This document shows, in pieces, positions 1 to 8,669 of a DNA stretch of 41,702 nucleotides; position 1 is the first letter of the stretch, and each line of letters starts with the position of its first letter. Source of the stretch: CAYWNA01 sp964459305 (lineage in GTDB: Bacteria > Planctomycetota > Planctomycetia > Pirellulales > Pirellulaceae). Where the stretch lies: NCBI GenBank assembly GCA_964459305.1, contig CAYWNA010000102.1, positions 1-41,702 on the forward strand, given 5' to 3'. Under the pieces are notes generated by a model. The model saw nothing but the letters and a program-made list of their open reading frames with translations, was not told where the DNA came from and made no database searches. The position numbers were made by a program, and so were the translations under genes.

Positions 1-170
1 CTAAAGGATTTTACCAAAGCGAATTCCCTCCGTGGCCGGCTCATAAATGCGACCTTCCTTCCTATCGAAGTCATCAGGATTATACGATGAACCATAAGTC
101 CTGATTATATCAACATCTGTTGTCCGCCGTCACGAGCAGTCAAGTATGTCTGGAGGGACAGTAACACGCC
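1..170. other. left edge, no supported gene
   Basis: No gene can be supported here. Short open stretches run off the left edge on both strands. A minus-strand frame ending with TAG at 1-3 is open back to about 130 but has no usable start codon. A plus-strand frame open from 3 ends near 113. Neither resembles a family I recognise. The in-frame stop at 162-164 limits how far the glycosidase-like gene that follows can be extended upstream. Confidence 0.4.
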
Positions 171-1222
171 GTGCTGCAAATTGTCAAAAAAAGAACGGAT
201 GAACGGTGGTACGAGCGCAATGGGCGTTGGGATTGCATCTGGACCATCCCCAAGCCCGATGGCGGCGGACTGTACGGTTATTGGACGGCCACACCAAGAA
301 AGGAGACGGGCGGGCGGTTCGGATTCGGCCACAGCGCTGACGGCGTCCGCTGGGAAGCCCTACCCCCGCCGGAGGTTCACGGCGTTGGCGGCGGCGAGGT
401 GGGGGCGATTGCGAAGATCGGCGACCGCTACCAGATGATGTTCGGTCACTACCCGACGATGCGGACACTCGTCGCCGATCGGCCCGAAGGGCCATTTCGC
501 AGCGCCGCGAACAACCAGGTCTTGTTGGATAAACACACCTACTTCACGCGTTTCTTGTCAACGCCCGACGGTCTGCTCGTCAATCACCATTGCATGTCCC
601 GAAATCGCGGCATTTTCTTTGCTCCGCTGAAGAACGCAAACGTCGACAAGAAAGGGACGCTCCGCCTGGGTTGGTGGAAAGGCAACGAGAAACTCAAACA
701 CCGAGACATCGAGGTTCAAACCACCGGCAAGTCGGGCGCGATCGTGATGCTCGGTAACACATTCAATGTCGCCGAGGGCCTGATCATCGAGGGCACGGTG
801 ATCCTGGCCGGCCATGGTGAGGACCGCCGGGGCTCTACGTCGAGTGCACCGGCGACGTCGACGCGGCCATCTTGCTCGACAGCGCCGGAAAAACCCAAAT
901 CGGCACCATTGAGCCGGACGGCACAGGTTTCAAGGCCGAGGAGGAGGTCGACCGCGAAATGACGTTCGGTCGGCCGGCGAGGTTCCGCCTGCTGGTAAAG
1001 CACTCGCTGATCGAGTTCTATCTGGACGACATCCTAATCGAGTGTTACAGCTTGCCTCAGGACGCCACTGGACGGATTGGGCTGATCGGAGGGGGCGAAG
1101 CGATCGGCAAGTTGCGCGCCTGCTTGGCAACGCCGAATGATGAACCGAGAGACCGGCGATGCGACAGATGTGGCGCGTGTGCCCCTGCGTCACAACGACC
1201 GTTAAGTCAAATTTTCGAGTGA
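171..1222 (+). pseudogene. glycoside hydrolase-like protein (GH32/GH43-type propeller), frameshifted and N-terminally short
   Basis: The first frame (171 to about 830) reads like the middle and late blades of a five-bladed propeller glycosidase: a Trp/Tyr-rich strand (WDCIWTIPKPDGG), then FGFGHSADGVRWEALPPP, then YFTRFLSTPDGLLVNHH. Close to 830 the homology moves to the frame that ends at 1222. That frame holds a beta-sandwich-like tail (FRLLVKHSLIEFYLDDILIE and GRIGLIGGG) of the kind seen after such propellers in planctomycete proteins. The break lies at a four-G run (829-832); one more G would join the frames. The start is a GTG with an in-frame stop nine bases upstream. There is no signal peptide or first blade, so the 5' part looks lost as well. 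The last 25 or so residues are probably out of frame. GH32 versus GH43 cannot be settled by eye. Confidence 0.5.
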
Positions 1223-1302
1223 ATCGACTACCGCCGTTTAGGAGGACGAGCGTGCACTCGAACTGCATGGTCAGAAGTTACCGAAACGTTGCGTATTTCC
1301 TT

Positions 1303-1450
1303 GGCGAGCGGTGGGCGTTAGCCCGCTGATTGAAGTGCCAACCTCACTCGATATGTCCATTGGAGGACTTCACCACCAGTGAATTCTGAAACGGCGCATA
1401 GACCGTTCGATTTGGTCGAGAAATCAGGGGCCTGACGGCCTCCGCTCGCC
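1303..1450. repeat. inverted-repeat element, about 29-bp imperfect arms
   Basis: The left arm (1303-1331, beginning GGCGAGCGGTGGGCGTTAGC) is matched imperfectly by the reverse complement of the right arm (1421-1450, GGCGAGCGGAGGCCGTCAGG). The roughly 89 bases between the arms carry no convincing ORF. The same GGCGAGC...GGGCGTYAGCC arm type recurs inside the FAD oxidoreductase gene at 17069-17126, so this is a dispersed family. It occupies most of the 336-base gap between the glycosidase relic and the sigma gene. No target duplication was seen. Confidence 0.6.
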
Positions 1451-1558
1451 GACTTTTCTGCAACCAACGAGGTTATATAACGCGATTCTTTGTCACCGGC
1501 CTGGTCAAACTTGTCTCTAAGGAGTAGGAAACCATACACGGCCGGGAGACTAGTTTTG

Positions 1559-3010
1559 ATGACGACCAATTCCATCGACTCTTCACCACCATCCGACACG
1601 CAACTGCTGCAACTCTGCAGGAACGGCGACGATCGTGCTTTTGGGCAGATTGTCGAGCGGTATCAGTCACTCGTGTGCTCTGTTGCGTTCAATCGATGTG
1701 GCGATCTGGCTCTGAGCGAGGACTTGGCACAGGAAGCGTTCATCGTGGCCTGGCAGAAGCTGGCCGAGCTTAAAGACGTTGCCAGGTTCAAAGCGTGGAT
1801 TTGTACCATTGTGAGGAACTTGGCCAACCGCACGTTGCAGCGACAAGATCGCAGAGTCAAGACCAATTTGGATGCGATTCCTGATGTCGCGACGGATTCT
1901 GAGTCTCCGGACGAGCATGCCGCGAGTGCGGAAGAAGAGACGCTGGTGTGGCAAGCGCTCGCCGAGATACCGGAGAACTACCGCGAACCCTTGATCTTGT
2001 TCTACCGCGAAGCGCAATCGGTCGCGCGGGTCGCCGAAGCATTGGATTTGACCCAGGATGCCGTCAAACAACGATTGTCGCGCGGCCGGAAGATGGTGCA
2101 GGAACAGTTAGCAGCAACCGTCGAATCCGTGCTGACCCATTCCAAGCCAGGCAAAAAATTCACGGGCACAGTGCTTGCTGGAGTGGCCGGGTTGGGTGCG
2201 AAAACCGCCGCGGCCGCCGGAGTCACTCAGGGCGCCGCGTCCGCAGCAAACGCGGCTTCGAGTGCGGGCGGCACGGCGAGCGGACTCGGCAGCCTTTGGC
2301 TAGGGCCGCTTCTTCAACTTCCTGTGTTGGGTTGGTTGTACAAAATCTCCTACGCCGAGATGCGTACGGACCGGGAGCGGCAGTTGTGGCGTCGCTTCAA
2401 TCTCTGGGCGGTTTGCGGCCTAACGGTGTTTATCCCCGCGGCCTTTTCTTTCGCTTGGTGGCAACAGCATGTCGAGCCGGTTTGGCTGCGCGGCTTGGTT
2501 ATTCCAGGCATGATGATTGTCTACATGATTCCAATGGTGATCTTCGCCCGACGGTTTGGAAAGCAAATCGAGAACCTGCGTCACGACGAGGGCCGCTTCA
2601 CGCAACCCAAGCCGTTGTTCGGAACTGCATCCCGAGGGCGCCAGGCAGCGAAGATTCGCTTGGCGTTCGGCGCCAGCGGACTCCTGGTAACGGCGTGGCC
2701 AGCCATCTTGCCATTTGTCGCTAGAGATTGGTGGGTACTGGCGACAATGTTGGCTTTGGCATTGCTTGTCGGCTGGATCTCCGCCCAACTAAGCCTTCGT
2801 TATCCGACTCTGTTATTCCAGTTGTACGGCACGGGACTTGGGATAACCTTGCTCTCGGCGATTGCCATCATGGTTTGGAGAAGAGAAGTCTGGCAACCAG
2901 CCTTCTCCAACTACATGCCGTGGCACGCCGGAGTCTTGCAGGCCTCAGCCATCACGATGGTGATCCTCACCACCGTAGTCTGGAAACGCGTCCACGGCAG
3001 GCCGGAGTAA
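1559..3010 (+). CDS. ECF-type sigma-70 factor fused to a multi-pass membrane domain
   Basis: The predicted 483-residue protein starts as an ECF sigma factor. Region 2 is at about 25-95, with DRAFGQIVERYQSLV and the SEDLAQEAFIVAW promoter-melting helix. Region 4 is at about 130-185, with IPENYREPLILFYREAQS and the helix-turn-helix LDLTQDAVKQRLSRGRK. An Ala/Gly-rich linker (about 200-245) follows, then about six hydrophobic segments between 280 and 480. This would tether the sigma factor to the inner membrane, with DNA-binding regions on the cytoplasmic side. Membrane-extended ECF factors are known in planctomycetes. ATG 1559 is chosen because GGGAGA (1544-1549) lies about nine bases upstream; the frame is open further upstream without a better site. 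No separate anti-sigma gene is adjacent, so the membrane part may serve as the built-in sensor or anchor (inference). Confidence 0.85.
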   Translation: MTTNSIDSSPPSDTQLLQLCRNGDDRAFGQIVERYQSLVCSVAFNRCGDLALSEDLAQEAFIVAWQKLAELKDVARFKAWICTIVRNLANRTLQRQDRRVKTNLDAIPDVATDSESPDEHAASAEEETLVWQALAEIPENYREPLILFYREAQSVARVAEALDLTQDAVKQRLSRGRKMVQEQLAATVESVLTHSKPGKKFTGTVLAGVAGLGAKTAAAAGVTQGAASAANAASSAGGTASGLGSLWLGPLLQLPVLGWLYKISYAEMRTDRERQLWRRFNLWAVCGLTVFIPAAFSFAWWQQHVEPVWLRGLVIPGMMIVYMIPMVIFARRFGKQIENLRHDEGRFTQPKPLFGTASRGRQAAKIRLAFGASGLLVTAWPAILPFVARDWWVLATMLALALLVGWISAQLSLRYPTLLFQLYGTGLGITLLSAIAIMVWRREVWQPAFSNYMPWHAGVLQASAITMVILTTVVWKRVHGRPE

Positions 3011-3089
3011 GCGAGGGATCGTCGCGATTCGCTCTGCGAACCAAACACTCATAGCATCGCTACCGCGTGACAATTCTCGCCGCTCGATT

Positions 3090-3665
3090 CTACGCCGTGG
3101 CATTTTCGGTCTCGATCGAATCCAGGAATTCCGACCCGGCGCCCTGTAGCCATGCGTAGCTCTCGTCGATTCGTTTGGGAGAGATGATTTGCGAGCCGAC
3201 GATTCCGTAAATTATTCCCGCGACGAGAAGAACGAGGCCCGCAATAGCAAGGATACCCGATTCCTCCATCGCGGCGCCCACGAGCGCAAACGTACCTAGT
3301 AGAAAGCCGCCCCAACCGATAAGGATTGCATTGCGACGCTTGCTGCGATGTATGGGACAAACGCCAACTCGGTATTCTGCCGTCTTGCGGACGATGAGCG
3401 CCACGACGACGTAAATAAGGATGTTACAAATAACGATGATCACGTAATACGCAGGGTGGTGCCAGGACAGCTTTCGCTTTAGCTGATAGCCGTTGGCCGG
3501 CGCATTGCACTTGACGCAGCGGTCGGGGAACACGGCGTTCTTCGTCGCGACGAGCACTTTCCCGTCGCGACTCAACCCGCTGCCGCTTTGGCCCATGATG
3601 TCCGGATAACACGATGCGTCGCCGACTGGTGGGGCGTAAGGGTTCTCGTCGTGGGAGTGTGTCAT
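3090..3665 (-). CDS. small membrane protein with NPYAPP N-terminus
   Basis: The protein has about 191 residues and no function I can assign. It starts with a polar segment carrying the NPYAPP motif common at the N-terminus of small planctomycete membrane proteins. A Cys pair (FPDRCVKCNAPANG) and a later Cys (VGVCPIHRSKRR) could form a zinc-binding site. Hydrophobic segments include YYVIIVICNILIYVVVALIV, a pair around ILIGWGGFLLGTFALVGAA, and LAIAGLVLLVAGIIYGIVG. The C-terminus is cytoplasm-like and polar. Neither start option has a good ribosome-binding site: ATG 3665 is preferred, and an in-frame GTG lies at 3680. It converges with the membrane-sigma gene across 79 bases and lies downstream of the GH36-like gene on the same strand. 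Confidence 0.7.
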   Translation of the reverse strand: MTHSHDENPYAPPVGDASCYPDIMGQSGSGLSRDGKVLVATKNAVFPDRCVKCNAPANGYQLKRKLSWHHPAYYVIIVICNILIYVVVALIVRKTAEYRVGVCPIHRSKRRNAILIGWGGFLLGTFALVGAAMEESGILAIAGLVLLVAGIIYGIVGSQIISPKRIDESYAWLQGAGSEFLDSIETENATA

Positions 3666-3791
3666 TTTCTCTGCGCTCACGGGAGGGAATTGCCGATGGC
3701 CTCATGAGGAGGCGGATGACGTTCGCCGACCAGACGATTGTACAGAAGAAACCTGCAACAATAAGAGGGGGTGCGGCATTTGCGTCACATG

Positions 3792-5867
3792 CTAGTCGAT
3801 TGGTTGAACGTTCAAGACAACTGCGGTTTCTCCGGGAACCTCCCAACGAACGGTCTCTCCGTACGAGAGCTTGATGCACCGATCCGACTCTGGATAGTCT
3901 TGAGACACTACGAACGTTCCCTTTTGTCTCAATCCAACACCCTCTTCGGTCAACGCAAATCGTCCCTCCAAAAAGTTCTTGTCCGAATTGAAAAGGAACA
4001 CGAGCCCGCGATCGCCGACGAAGTGCGCCGAGCCGTCGACCATGCCCGCGGCGGGCCAGTTGGGCAGATCTTTGCGGACTTTCAAGTAGGCGACGTTCTT
4101 ACGGCCCCAATCCAGCCATCTGCGGATTTCCGCCTTGTCTTCGTCTGGAATCCCCGTTTTCGTAGGCATGTAGTAGAGCTGATTTGGCGAGCATGACAGC
4201 GCGCTGAGCATGATGTAATCGAGGTTGCCCTGGGGCCAATTCGACGCACGTCGTTGGGCGTTCGACCTAGTGGGGAAGGCCAGCGGCAGATCGAGATAAT
4301 GTGGAAAGAAATGGTGGTGAACGCGGACCCGCGACCACTTGCGGATGCGATCTCCGCCGACGGTGTGCGGGCTGTCGGTGCCGGATTCGAGCAGCGTGAA
4401 ACAGGCATCAACGTTTCGCAGGGACCAGACGTCAAGATCCATCGGCGGCCGACAGACAATGATGAAAATGCCCGGATATTGCTTTCGTACCATGGTGATC
4501 AGTTGGTCGAGCGCACGCTGGCAAGCGTAGTTGGAATCGCCCGGCAAATGGTCGTGTTCGTCTGAGGTACAATCCACTGGAACAATCGAGGTGTACCAAC
4601 CGCCGTCACCGAAGAAGCTCCCGTCGATGCACCATGCCTTGTAGTAGCCGGCGGCCAGCCCCTGGAGATTGATCCGCGTGAGCCATTCCAGAAAAGGCTT
4701 ATTGGCCACACAATTGGCTTTGTTCCGTGTCAACAACGGCGACTCGCTGGGTTTCGGGTCGCGAACCATGAGCCAATCGGGCTTGTCGGACCGAAACGGC
4801 TTACCTTGTTGTCCCCACCATGGATGCGTGTTGTTCATCGTCGGCCACATCACGACTTTGACGTTGACCATATTCGCTTGCTCGAGGAACTTGCGGACGA
4901 GTGGTCCGGGCGCGTATTGCTGGTCGCCGACCAGAGCGTTCATTTTGTCGGTCTCTCCGCCCCACGGGTGACAATCCGAAAGCCAGTCGATGCCGCATTC
5001 GGCCAGAAAACTGAGCGATCTCATATCTCCTTCGACCGCTTCCTCCGACGCGTACGTTCGATGTTCCATTTCCGAGTGCCAACCACAAGCCATCGGGACG
5101 AGCCCGTGCCGCGGAGGACCCAAGACGGCCGAAGTCATCGCTACCATGGCGTCGGATTCCGATGGGAGCAGAGGCCCTTCCTGCTCTTGCTCGCCAGAGT
5201 GCCTCTCGTACACGCCAAAGTAAATCGGTTCACACCGCAATCGCTCGCCGGCCGCGACCTTCAGACTCGGCGCATACGCCAAGACAACCTGTTGTCCGGC
5301 GACGTTGGAAACATCAAACGGCAACTCGACGCCGGTGAAGAAACCGCCTTTGGCAGTGCGACCGAAGAACGTGCAATCCGGTTCCGTTCCTGGAGGTCGC
5401 TTGAACTTCGGGTAGCGATACTCGACGATCTTCAAACCGTCGGCGCTGAACGTCGGTCGGCTCAGTACCACCTTCTTCAATCCGAAGTCGCGGTCGGCGA
5501 TGAGGTTCATCTGCTTTTCCGCAAAGTGATTCTCTCCGCCGAGTGTGTACGTCACGTCGGCGATCATCTCGTCACCCTGGTAGCGGACGTGCAATACTCC
5601 GTCACCAAGGTTCAGCGACGAAAGTTTCGCCTCCGACAATTCAAGACGAAACCCCACGGCCTCGACAGCAAACTCGTCTCCACTCACGCGATAAGTCTCG
5701 CCGGTCAGCTTGTTCTCAAACGCCGTGAGCGTCCCGGTCCGCTGGTCAAAACACAAACCCAACCGGTCGTTTTCTAGTACCAACGGCTCCTCTTCTCTTG
5801 CCCCCGAATCGCGCACGGGAACAAGGTCAACAAGACAGACAGCGGCAGCGACAAGGTACTTGCCCAT
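3792..5867 (-). CDS. secreted GH36/GH27-like TIM-barrel glycosidase
   Basis: The 691-residue protein has an N-terminal hydrophobic signal (MGKYLVAAAVCLVDLV). An N-terminal beta-sandwich (about 25-240) follows, then a catalytic barrel-like region with GIDWLSDCHPWGGETD, VKVVMWPTMNNTHPWWG and YYKAWCIDGSFFGDGGW. The Asp in that last motif (near residue 410) sits where clan GH-D alpha-galactosidases place the nucleophile. A second acidic stretch (DACFTLLESGTDS) could hold the acid/base residue. A C-terminal beta domain completes the GH36-like layout. Alpha-galactosidase activity is therefore plausible, but the substrate is unproven. Start choice is firm: GGAGG lies about seven bases before ATG 5867. 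It is transcribed away from the glycosidase that begins at 6227, with a 359-base divergent spacer. Confidence 0.75.
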   Translation of the reverse strand: MGKYLVAAAVCLVDLVPVRDSGAREEEPLVLENDRLGLCFDQRTGTLTAFENKLTGETYRVSGDEFAVEAVGFRLELSEAKLSSLNLGDGVLHVRYQGDEMIADVTYTLGGENHFAEKQMNLIADRDFGLKKVVLSRPTFSADGLKIVEYRYPKFKRPPGTEPDCTFFGRTAKGGFFTGVELPFDVSNVAGQQVVLAYAPSLKVAAGERLRCEPIYFGVYERHSGEQEQEGPLLPSESDAMVAMTSAVLGPPRHGLVPMACGWHSEMEHRTYASEEAVEGDMRSLSFLAECGIDWLSDCHPWGGETDKMNALVGDQQYAPGPLVRKFLEQANMVNVKVVMWPTMNNTHPWWGQQGKPFRSDKPDWLMVRDPKPSESPLLTRNKANCVANKPFLEWLTRINLQGLAAGYYKAWCIDGSFFGDGGWYTSIVPVDCTSDEHDHLPGDSNYACQRALDQLITMVRKQYPGIFIIVCRPPMDLDVWSLRNVDACFTLLESGTDSPHTVGGDRIRKWSRVRVHHHFFPHYLDLPLAFPTRSNAQRRASNWPQGNLDYIMLSALSCSPNQLYYMPTKTGIPDEDKAEIRRWLDWGRKNVAYLKVRKDLPNWPAAGMVDGSAHFVGDRGLVFLFNSDKNFLEGRFALTEEGVGLRQKGTFVVSQDYPESDRCIKLSYGETVRWEVPGETAVVLNVQPID

Positions 5868-6226
5868 CGTTTTCCTCCATCGTGGTTCTGCACCGGGCCG
5901 GGCGCAACGGCCTCGCGGTCTCTTGCACCCGGGCCTCGTTTCCGTGGGCTCACCTTCGTAATGCGCGGCGATGGATCGTCCACAACTTCGCGTCCGCCTG
6001 AGCTTGGTTAGTCAGTTTTGCCCAAGAACTTGGTAAAAGCAACCGCCCAGTGTTCAGCCGACACTGCTGTGGCGCGGGTGGTCGGCGAGCCACGTTCCCG
6101 GACGTGAAACACCATTCCTCCGGTTCCGATCCGTTTGCCGGTTACGGTCTAAGCGGGTAGATTAGCGGTATCGTTGCACGACACACCTTGTACACGGCCT
6201 GAATTCCTAACCTGGAGTGCGAAATC
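5868..6226. other. divergent intergenic spacer between two glycosidase genes
   Basis: This 359-base spacer must contain the promoters of both flanking secreted-enzyme genes. I see the GGAGG ribosome site of the left gene at its left end and a GGAG site before 6227. No convincing operator, riboswitch or repeat is visible. Confidence 0.4.
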
Positions 6227-8161
6227 ATGCGACATCTGCACCTGGCAATCGCCGTTTTGGTTTTGACTATCGCCAGCGCGAGTCAAGCTGAGACTCTGAC
6301 GTTGCCCAGAGGCAATCGGCCCGAGTGGCTCTCCAAAGAGGGCTTGGTCATGGCTGGCAGTTGGGAGTCGTTGCCGTTCCGCGTGCGGCGCGACGGGAGT
6401 CCCGGCTACACGGCCACGGCTGAACAGACCGCTGCCTACGGGCGGGAACACAGCGAGGAGATGATCCGACGCCTCAAGGCATTGGGCGTCAACTTCATCA
6501 TGACGCACTGCTACAAAGGCGGCGGACTGGAACTGGAGCGGGGCGGCATGGCCGATGCGGTCGAGTTCACAAAACGCTGTCACGAGGCCGGCCTCCACGT
6601 AGGCACCTACACCTACAGCGGCGCCTTCATATGGGAAACGCTGTTCAAGGAGATCCCGGAGGCCAAGAACTGGGTTTTGCTCGACGAAGACGGCAAGCCG
6701 AGACCTTACGGAAGTGCGACATACCGCTACTACTGGAATCGTAACCATCCGGATGCCATCGAGTTCTACAAGAAGATCGTGCGGTTCGCGGTCAACGATA
6801 TCCGGGTCGATCTGGTCCACCTGGACAACTACGCCCGCGGCCCAGGCTACGATGCTTGCTCGACAGGTCGGTTTCGCAAGTATCTGGCGCAGACGTTCAC
6901 GCCCGCGCAACTGCAGAAGATGGGCCTGGCGAGCGCGGATCAGGCGACGCCTCCCAAAAAGGATCACCCGAACGCCTTCCTGCAGCGTGCCTGGCAGGAC
7001 TTTCGCTGTCGTTCGCTGGCCGACTCGTACCATGATATGAGCCGCTATGCACGCAGCCTTCGAAAGGACGTTCTCATGGAATGCAATCCGGGAGGTTTGC
7101 GACCGCGTCTGAATCCGCCGGTGGATCACGGGCGGCTCATGAAAGGAGGCGAGGCGATCTGGAACGAGGGATTCATCGGCGGTTTCAAAGATGGCAAACT
7201 GCAGACCGGCATCCCCACGTACAAGGCGGCCCGGCGAATGGGCAACATGGTCTTCCGTTACGTTCGCAGTCCGATGCAAATGGCCGAAGCGATGGCGTTC
7301 AATCTCGACTGCCTTGGCTGCCTTTGCTGGTTCGAGTACGGCGAGATTTCGGACTATCCAGGCGCACACGGGAAACCGCTCGATCCTGAAACGGCGCCCT
7401 TCGTCCGATTCTATCGGAACCGCCGCGAGCTGTTCCGAGACACCGAGGTGGTGGCGGACGTGGCCGTGTTGCGTAGCTTTCCTTCGCAGGTGTTCGGACC
7501 GGCGGAGTTCGCAAACCTGACAGCCCGCGCCGTCGACGAACTGATTGCCGGCCGGACCTGCTTCCAGATCATCTGCGACCAGCACGTTGTGGAACTGGAT
7601 CGCTATCGCGTGCTTGTGCTGGCCGGATGTGGAGCTATGTCGGACGAGCAGGCAGCGCATGTGCGGCGATTCGTCGAAGCGGGTGGCCAGCTTTGCGTGA
7701 CGGGCCCGCTGGCGACGCATGATGAGTGGATGTTCCCGCGCGAGAAGCCGTCGCTGGCCAACTTGCCCGCCGAGCGGACAACTCGCGTGGAGTCGAACGG
7801 GAGTATTGCCAAGGCCGTCGATCGCGCCTTGGACCAGGAGCCATCGCTCAGGTTCTCGACCAGGGATAGTCCGCCGGGAAGCGGAGCGATCGAGGACGGT
7901 TTGCTGGGCGTGTGTGCAGAGCTGACCGAACGGGGCGATCAGCGGTTCGTTCATCTGGTCAACTATCGTGACGCCGATCCCGCGAAAGACATCACGGTGC
8001 GAGTCCGTATTCCGATCGGGCGTCGTGTGAAGGAGGTGATTCTGGCGAATCCGGGACGTGCACAAGATCTGAAGGTCGCGCATGCTCGCGAAGGCGGTTT
8101 CGTTACATTTGTCGTGCCCAGATTGGACATTTACGAAGTCGCCGTTGTTTCGATGCAATAG
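6227..8161 (+). CDS. secreted TIM-barrel glycosidase with GATase-like domain (GH42-like layout)
   Basis: The protein has 644 residues with a clear signal peptide (MRHLHLAIAVLVLTIASASQA). The barrel part (about 50-400) shows MIRRLKALGVNFIMTHCYKG, VDLVHLDNYARGPGYDAC and IWNEGFIGG. A Rossmann-like segment near 455-500 (RYRVLVLAGCGAMSDEQAA followed by VRRFVEAGGQLCVTGPLA) matches the glutamine-amidotransferase-like beta-galactosidase trimerisation domain. A C-terminal beta domain (FVHLVNYRDAD...) follows. This order resembles GH42 beta-galactosidases and relatives, although the catalytic Glu pair cannot be assigned with confidence. GGAG lies upstream of ATG 6227 at normal spacing. The opposite strand is also open for most of this length, but that reading has no recognisable domain and is taken as a shadow. 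Its 3' end lies seven bases from the end of the convergent SnoaL-like gene. Confidence 0.75.
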   Translation: MRHLHLAIAVLVLTIASASQAETLTLPRGNRPEWLSKEGLVMAGSWESLPFRVRRDGSPGYTATAEQTAAYGREHSEEMIRRLKALGVNFIMTHCYKGGGLELERGGMADAVEFTKRCHEAGLHVGTYTYSGAFIWETLFKEIPEAKNWVLLDEDGKPRPYGSATYRYYWNRNHPDAIEFYKKIVRFAVNDIRVDLVHLDNYARGPGYDACSTGRFRKYLAQTFTPAQLQKMGLASADQATPPKKDHPNAFLQRAWQDFRCRSLADSYHDMSRYARSLRKDVLMECNPGGLRPRLNPPVDHGRLMKGGEAIWNEGFIGGFKDGKLQTGIPTYKAARRMGNMVFRYVRSPMQMAEAMAFNLDCLGCLCWFEYGEISDYPGAHGKPLDPETAPFVRFYRNRRELFRDTEVVADVAVLRSFPSQVFGPAEFANLTARAVDELIAGRTCFQIICDQHVVELDRYRVLVLAGCGAMSDEQAAHVRRFVEAGGQLCVTGPLATHDEWMFPREKPSLANLPAERTTRVESNGSIAKAVDRALDQEPSLRFSTRDSPPGSGAIEDGLLGVCAELTERGDQRFVHLVNYRDADPAKDITVRVRIPIGRRVKEVILANPGRAQDLKVAHAREGGFVTFVVPRLDIYEVAVVSMQ

Positions 8162-8168
8162 CCGCCTG

Positions 8169-8669
8169 CTACTGAGCGAGAGGAATATTGCTGTTCCAAA
8201 CACAGTGAGTTGAAACCCAAGATCCATCCGCCTTGCGTTTCAGGATGAACATGCCTTTGCCGTCTTCCTCGAAGGGCTCGCCTTCTGCTTTGGGTTTTCC
8301 TCGGCAGGTGTAATTGACTCGTACAAACGTGAAGCGATCGGCTATTCCGATCTCTTCCACTGACATGGTCTCAACCGAATTGTACTCCTCGAAATACGAT
8401 CGGTTATGCTCCATGCAGGCTTCGATACCCTTTACCGTTGGGCCGTTTGGAGGTTGCCACACGACATCCTCAGTCCAGAAGGTCCGGTAAGCCTCGATAT
8501 CGCCCGCGGTGACGGTGGCGCAATATCGATCGATCCACTTTTTGATCGCCTGAACATCCGCCTCGGTGTCCGACGCCTTCTGGGCGATCTGTTGAGGTTG
8601 CTGACCAAACGCGGCAAACCCTAGAGATAGAAAGGCGATCAAAACAACGAGATTCACCAAGTACTTCAT
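8169..8669 (-). CDS. secreted SnoaL/DUF4440-like protein (NTF2 fold)
   Basis: The predicted protein has 166 residues. A signal peptide (MKYLVNLVVLIAFLSLGFAAFG) is followed by a single NTF2-like domain: IKKWIDRYCATVTAGDIEAY, WTEDVVWQPPNGPTVKG, and a C-terminal strand pair ending GKGMFILKRKADGSWV. Members of this fold range from small enzymes to binding proteins, so no reaction is assigned. AAGGAG lies about eight bases before ATG 8669; an upstream in-frame start at 8696 has no such site and would spoil the signal peptide. It converges with the glycosidase gene ending at 8161. Confidence 0.8.
   Translation of the reverse strand: MKYLVNLVVLIAFLSLGFAAFGQQPQQIAQKASDTEADVQAIKKWIDRYCATVTAGDIEAYRTFWTEDVVWQPPNGPTVKGIEACMEHNRSYFEEYNSVETMSVEEIGIADRFTFVRVNYTCRGKPKAEGEPFEEDGKGMFILKRKADGSWVSTHCVWNSNIPLAQ

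Noticed and set aside
6149..8227. A 692-codon open frame on the minus strand opposite the GH42-like glycosidase
   Set aside because: It has no recognisable domain, is His/Arg/Val-rich as expected from the complement of a high-GC gene, and lies against a frame with signal peptide and clear domains.
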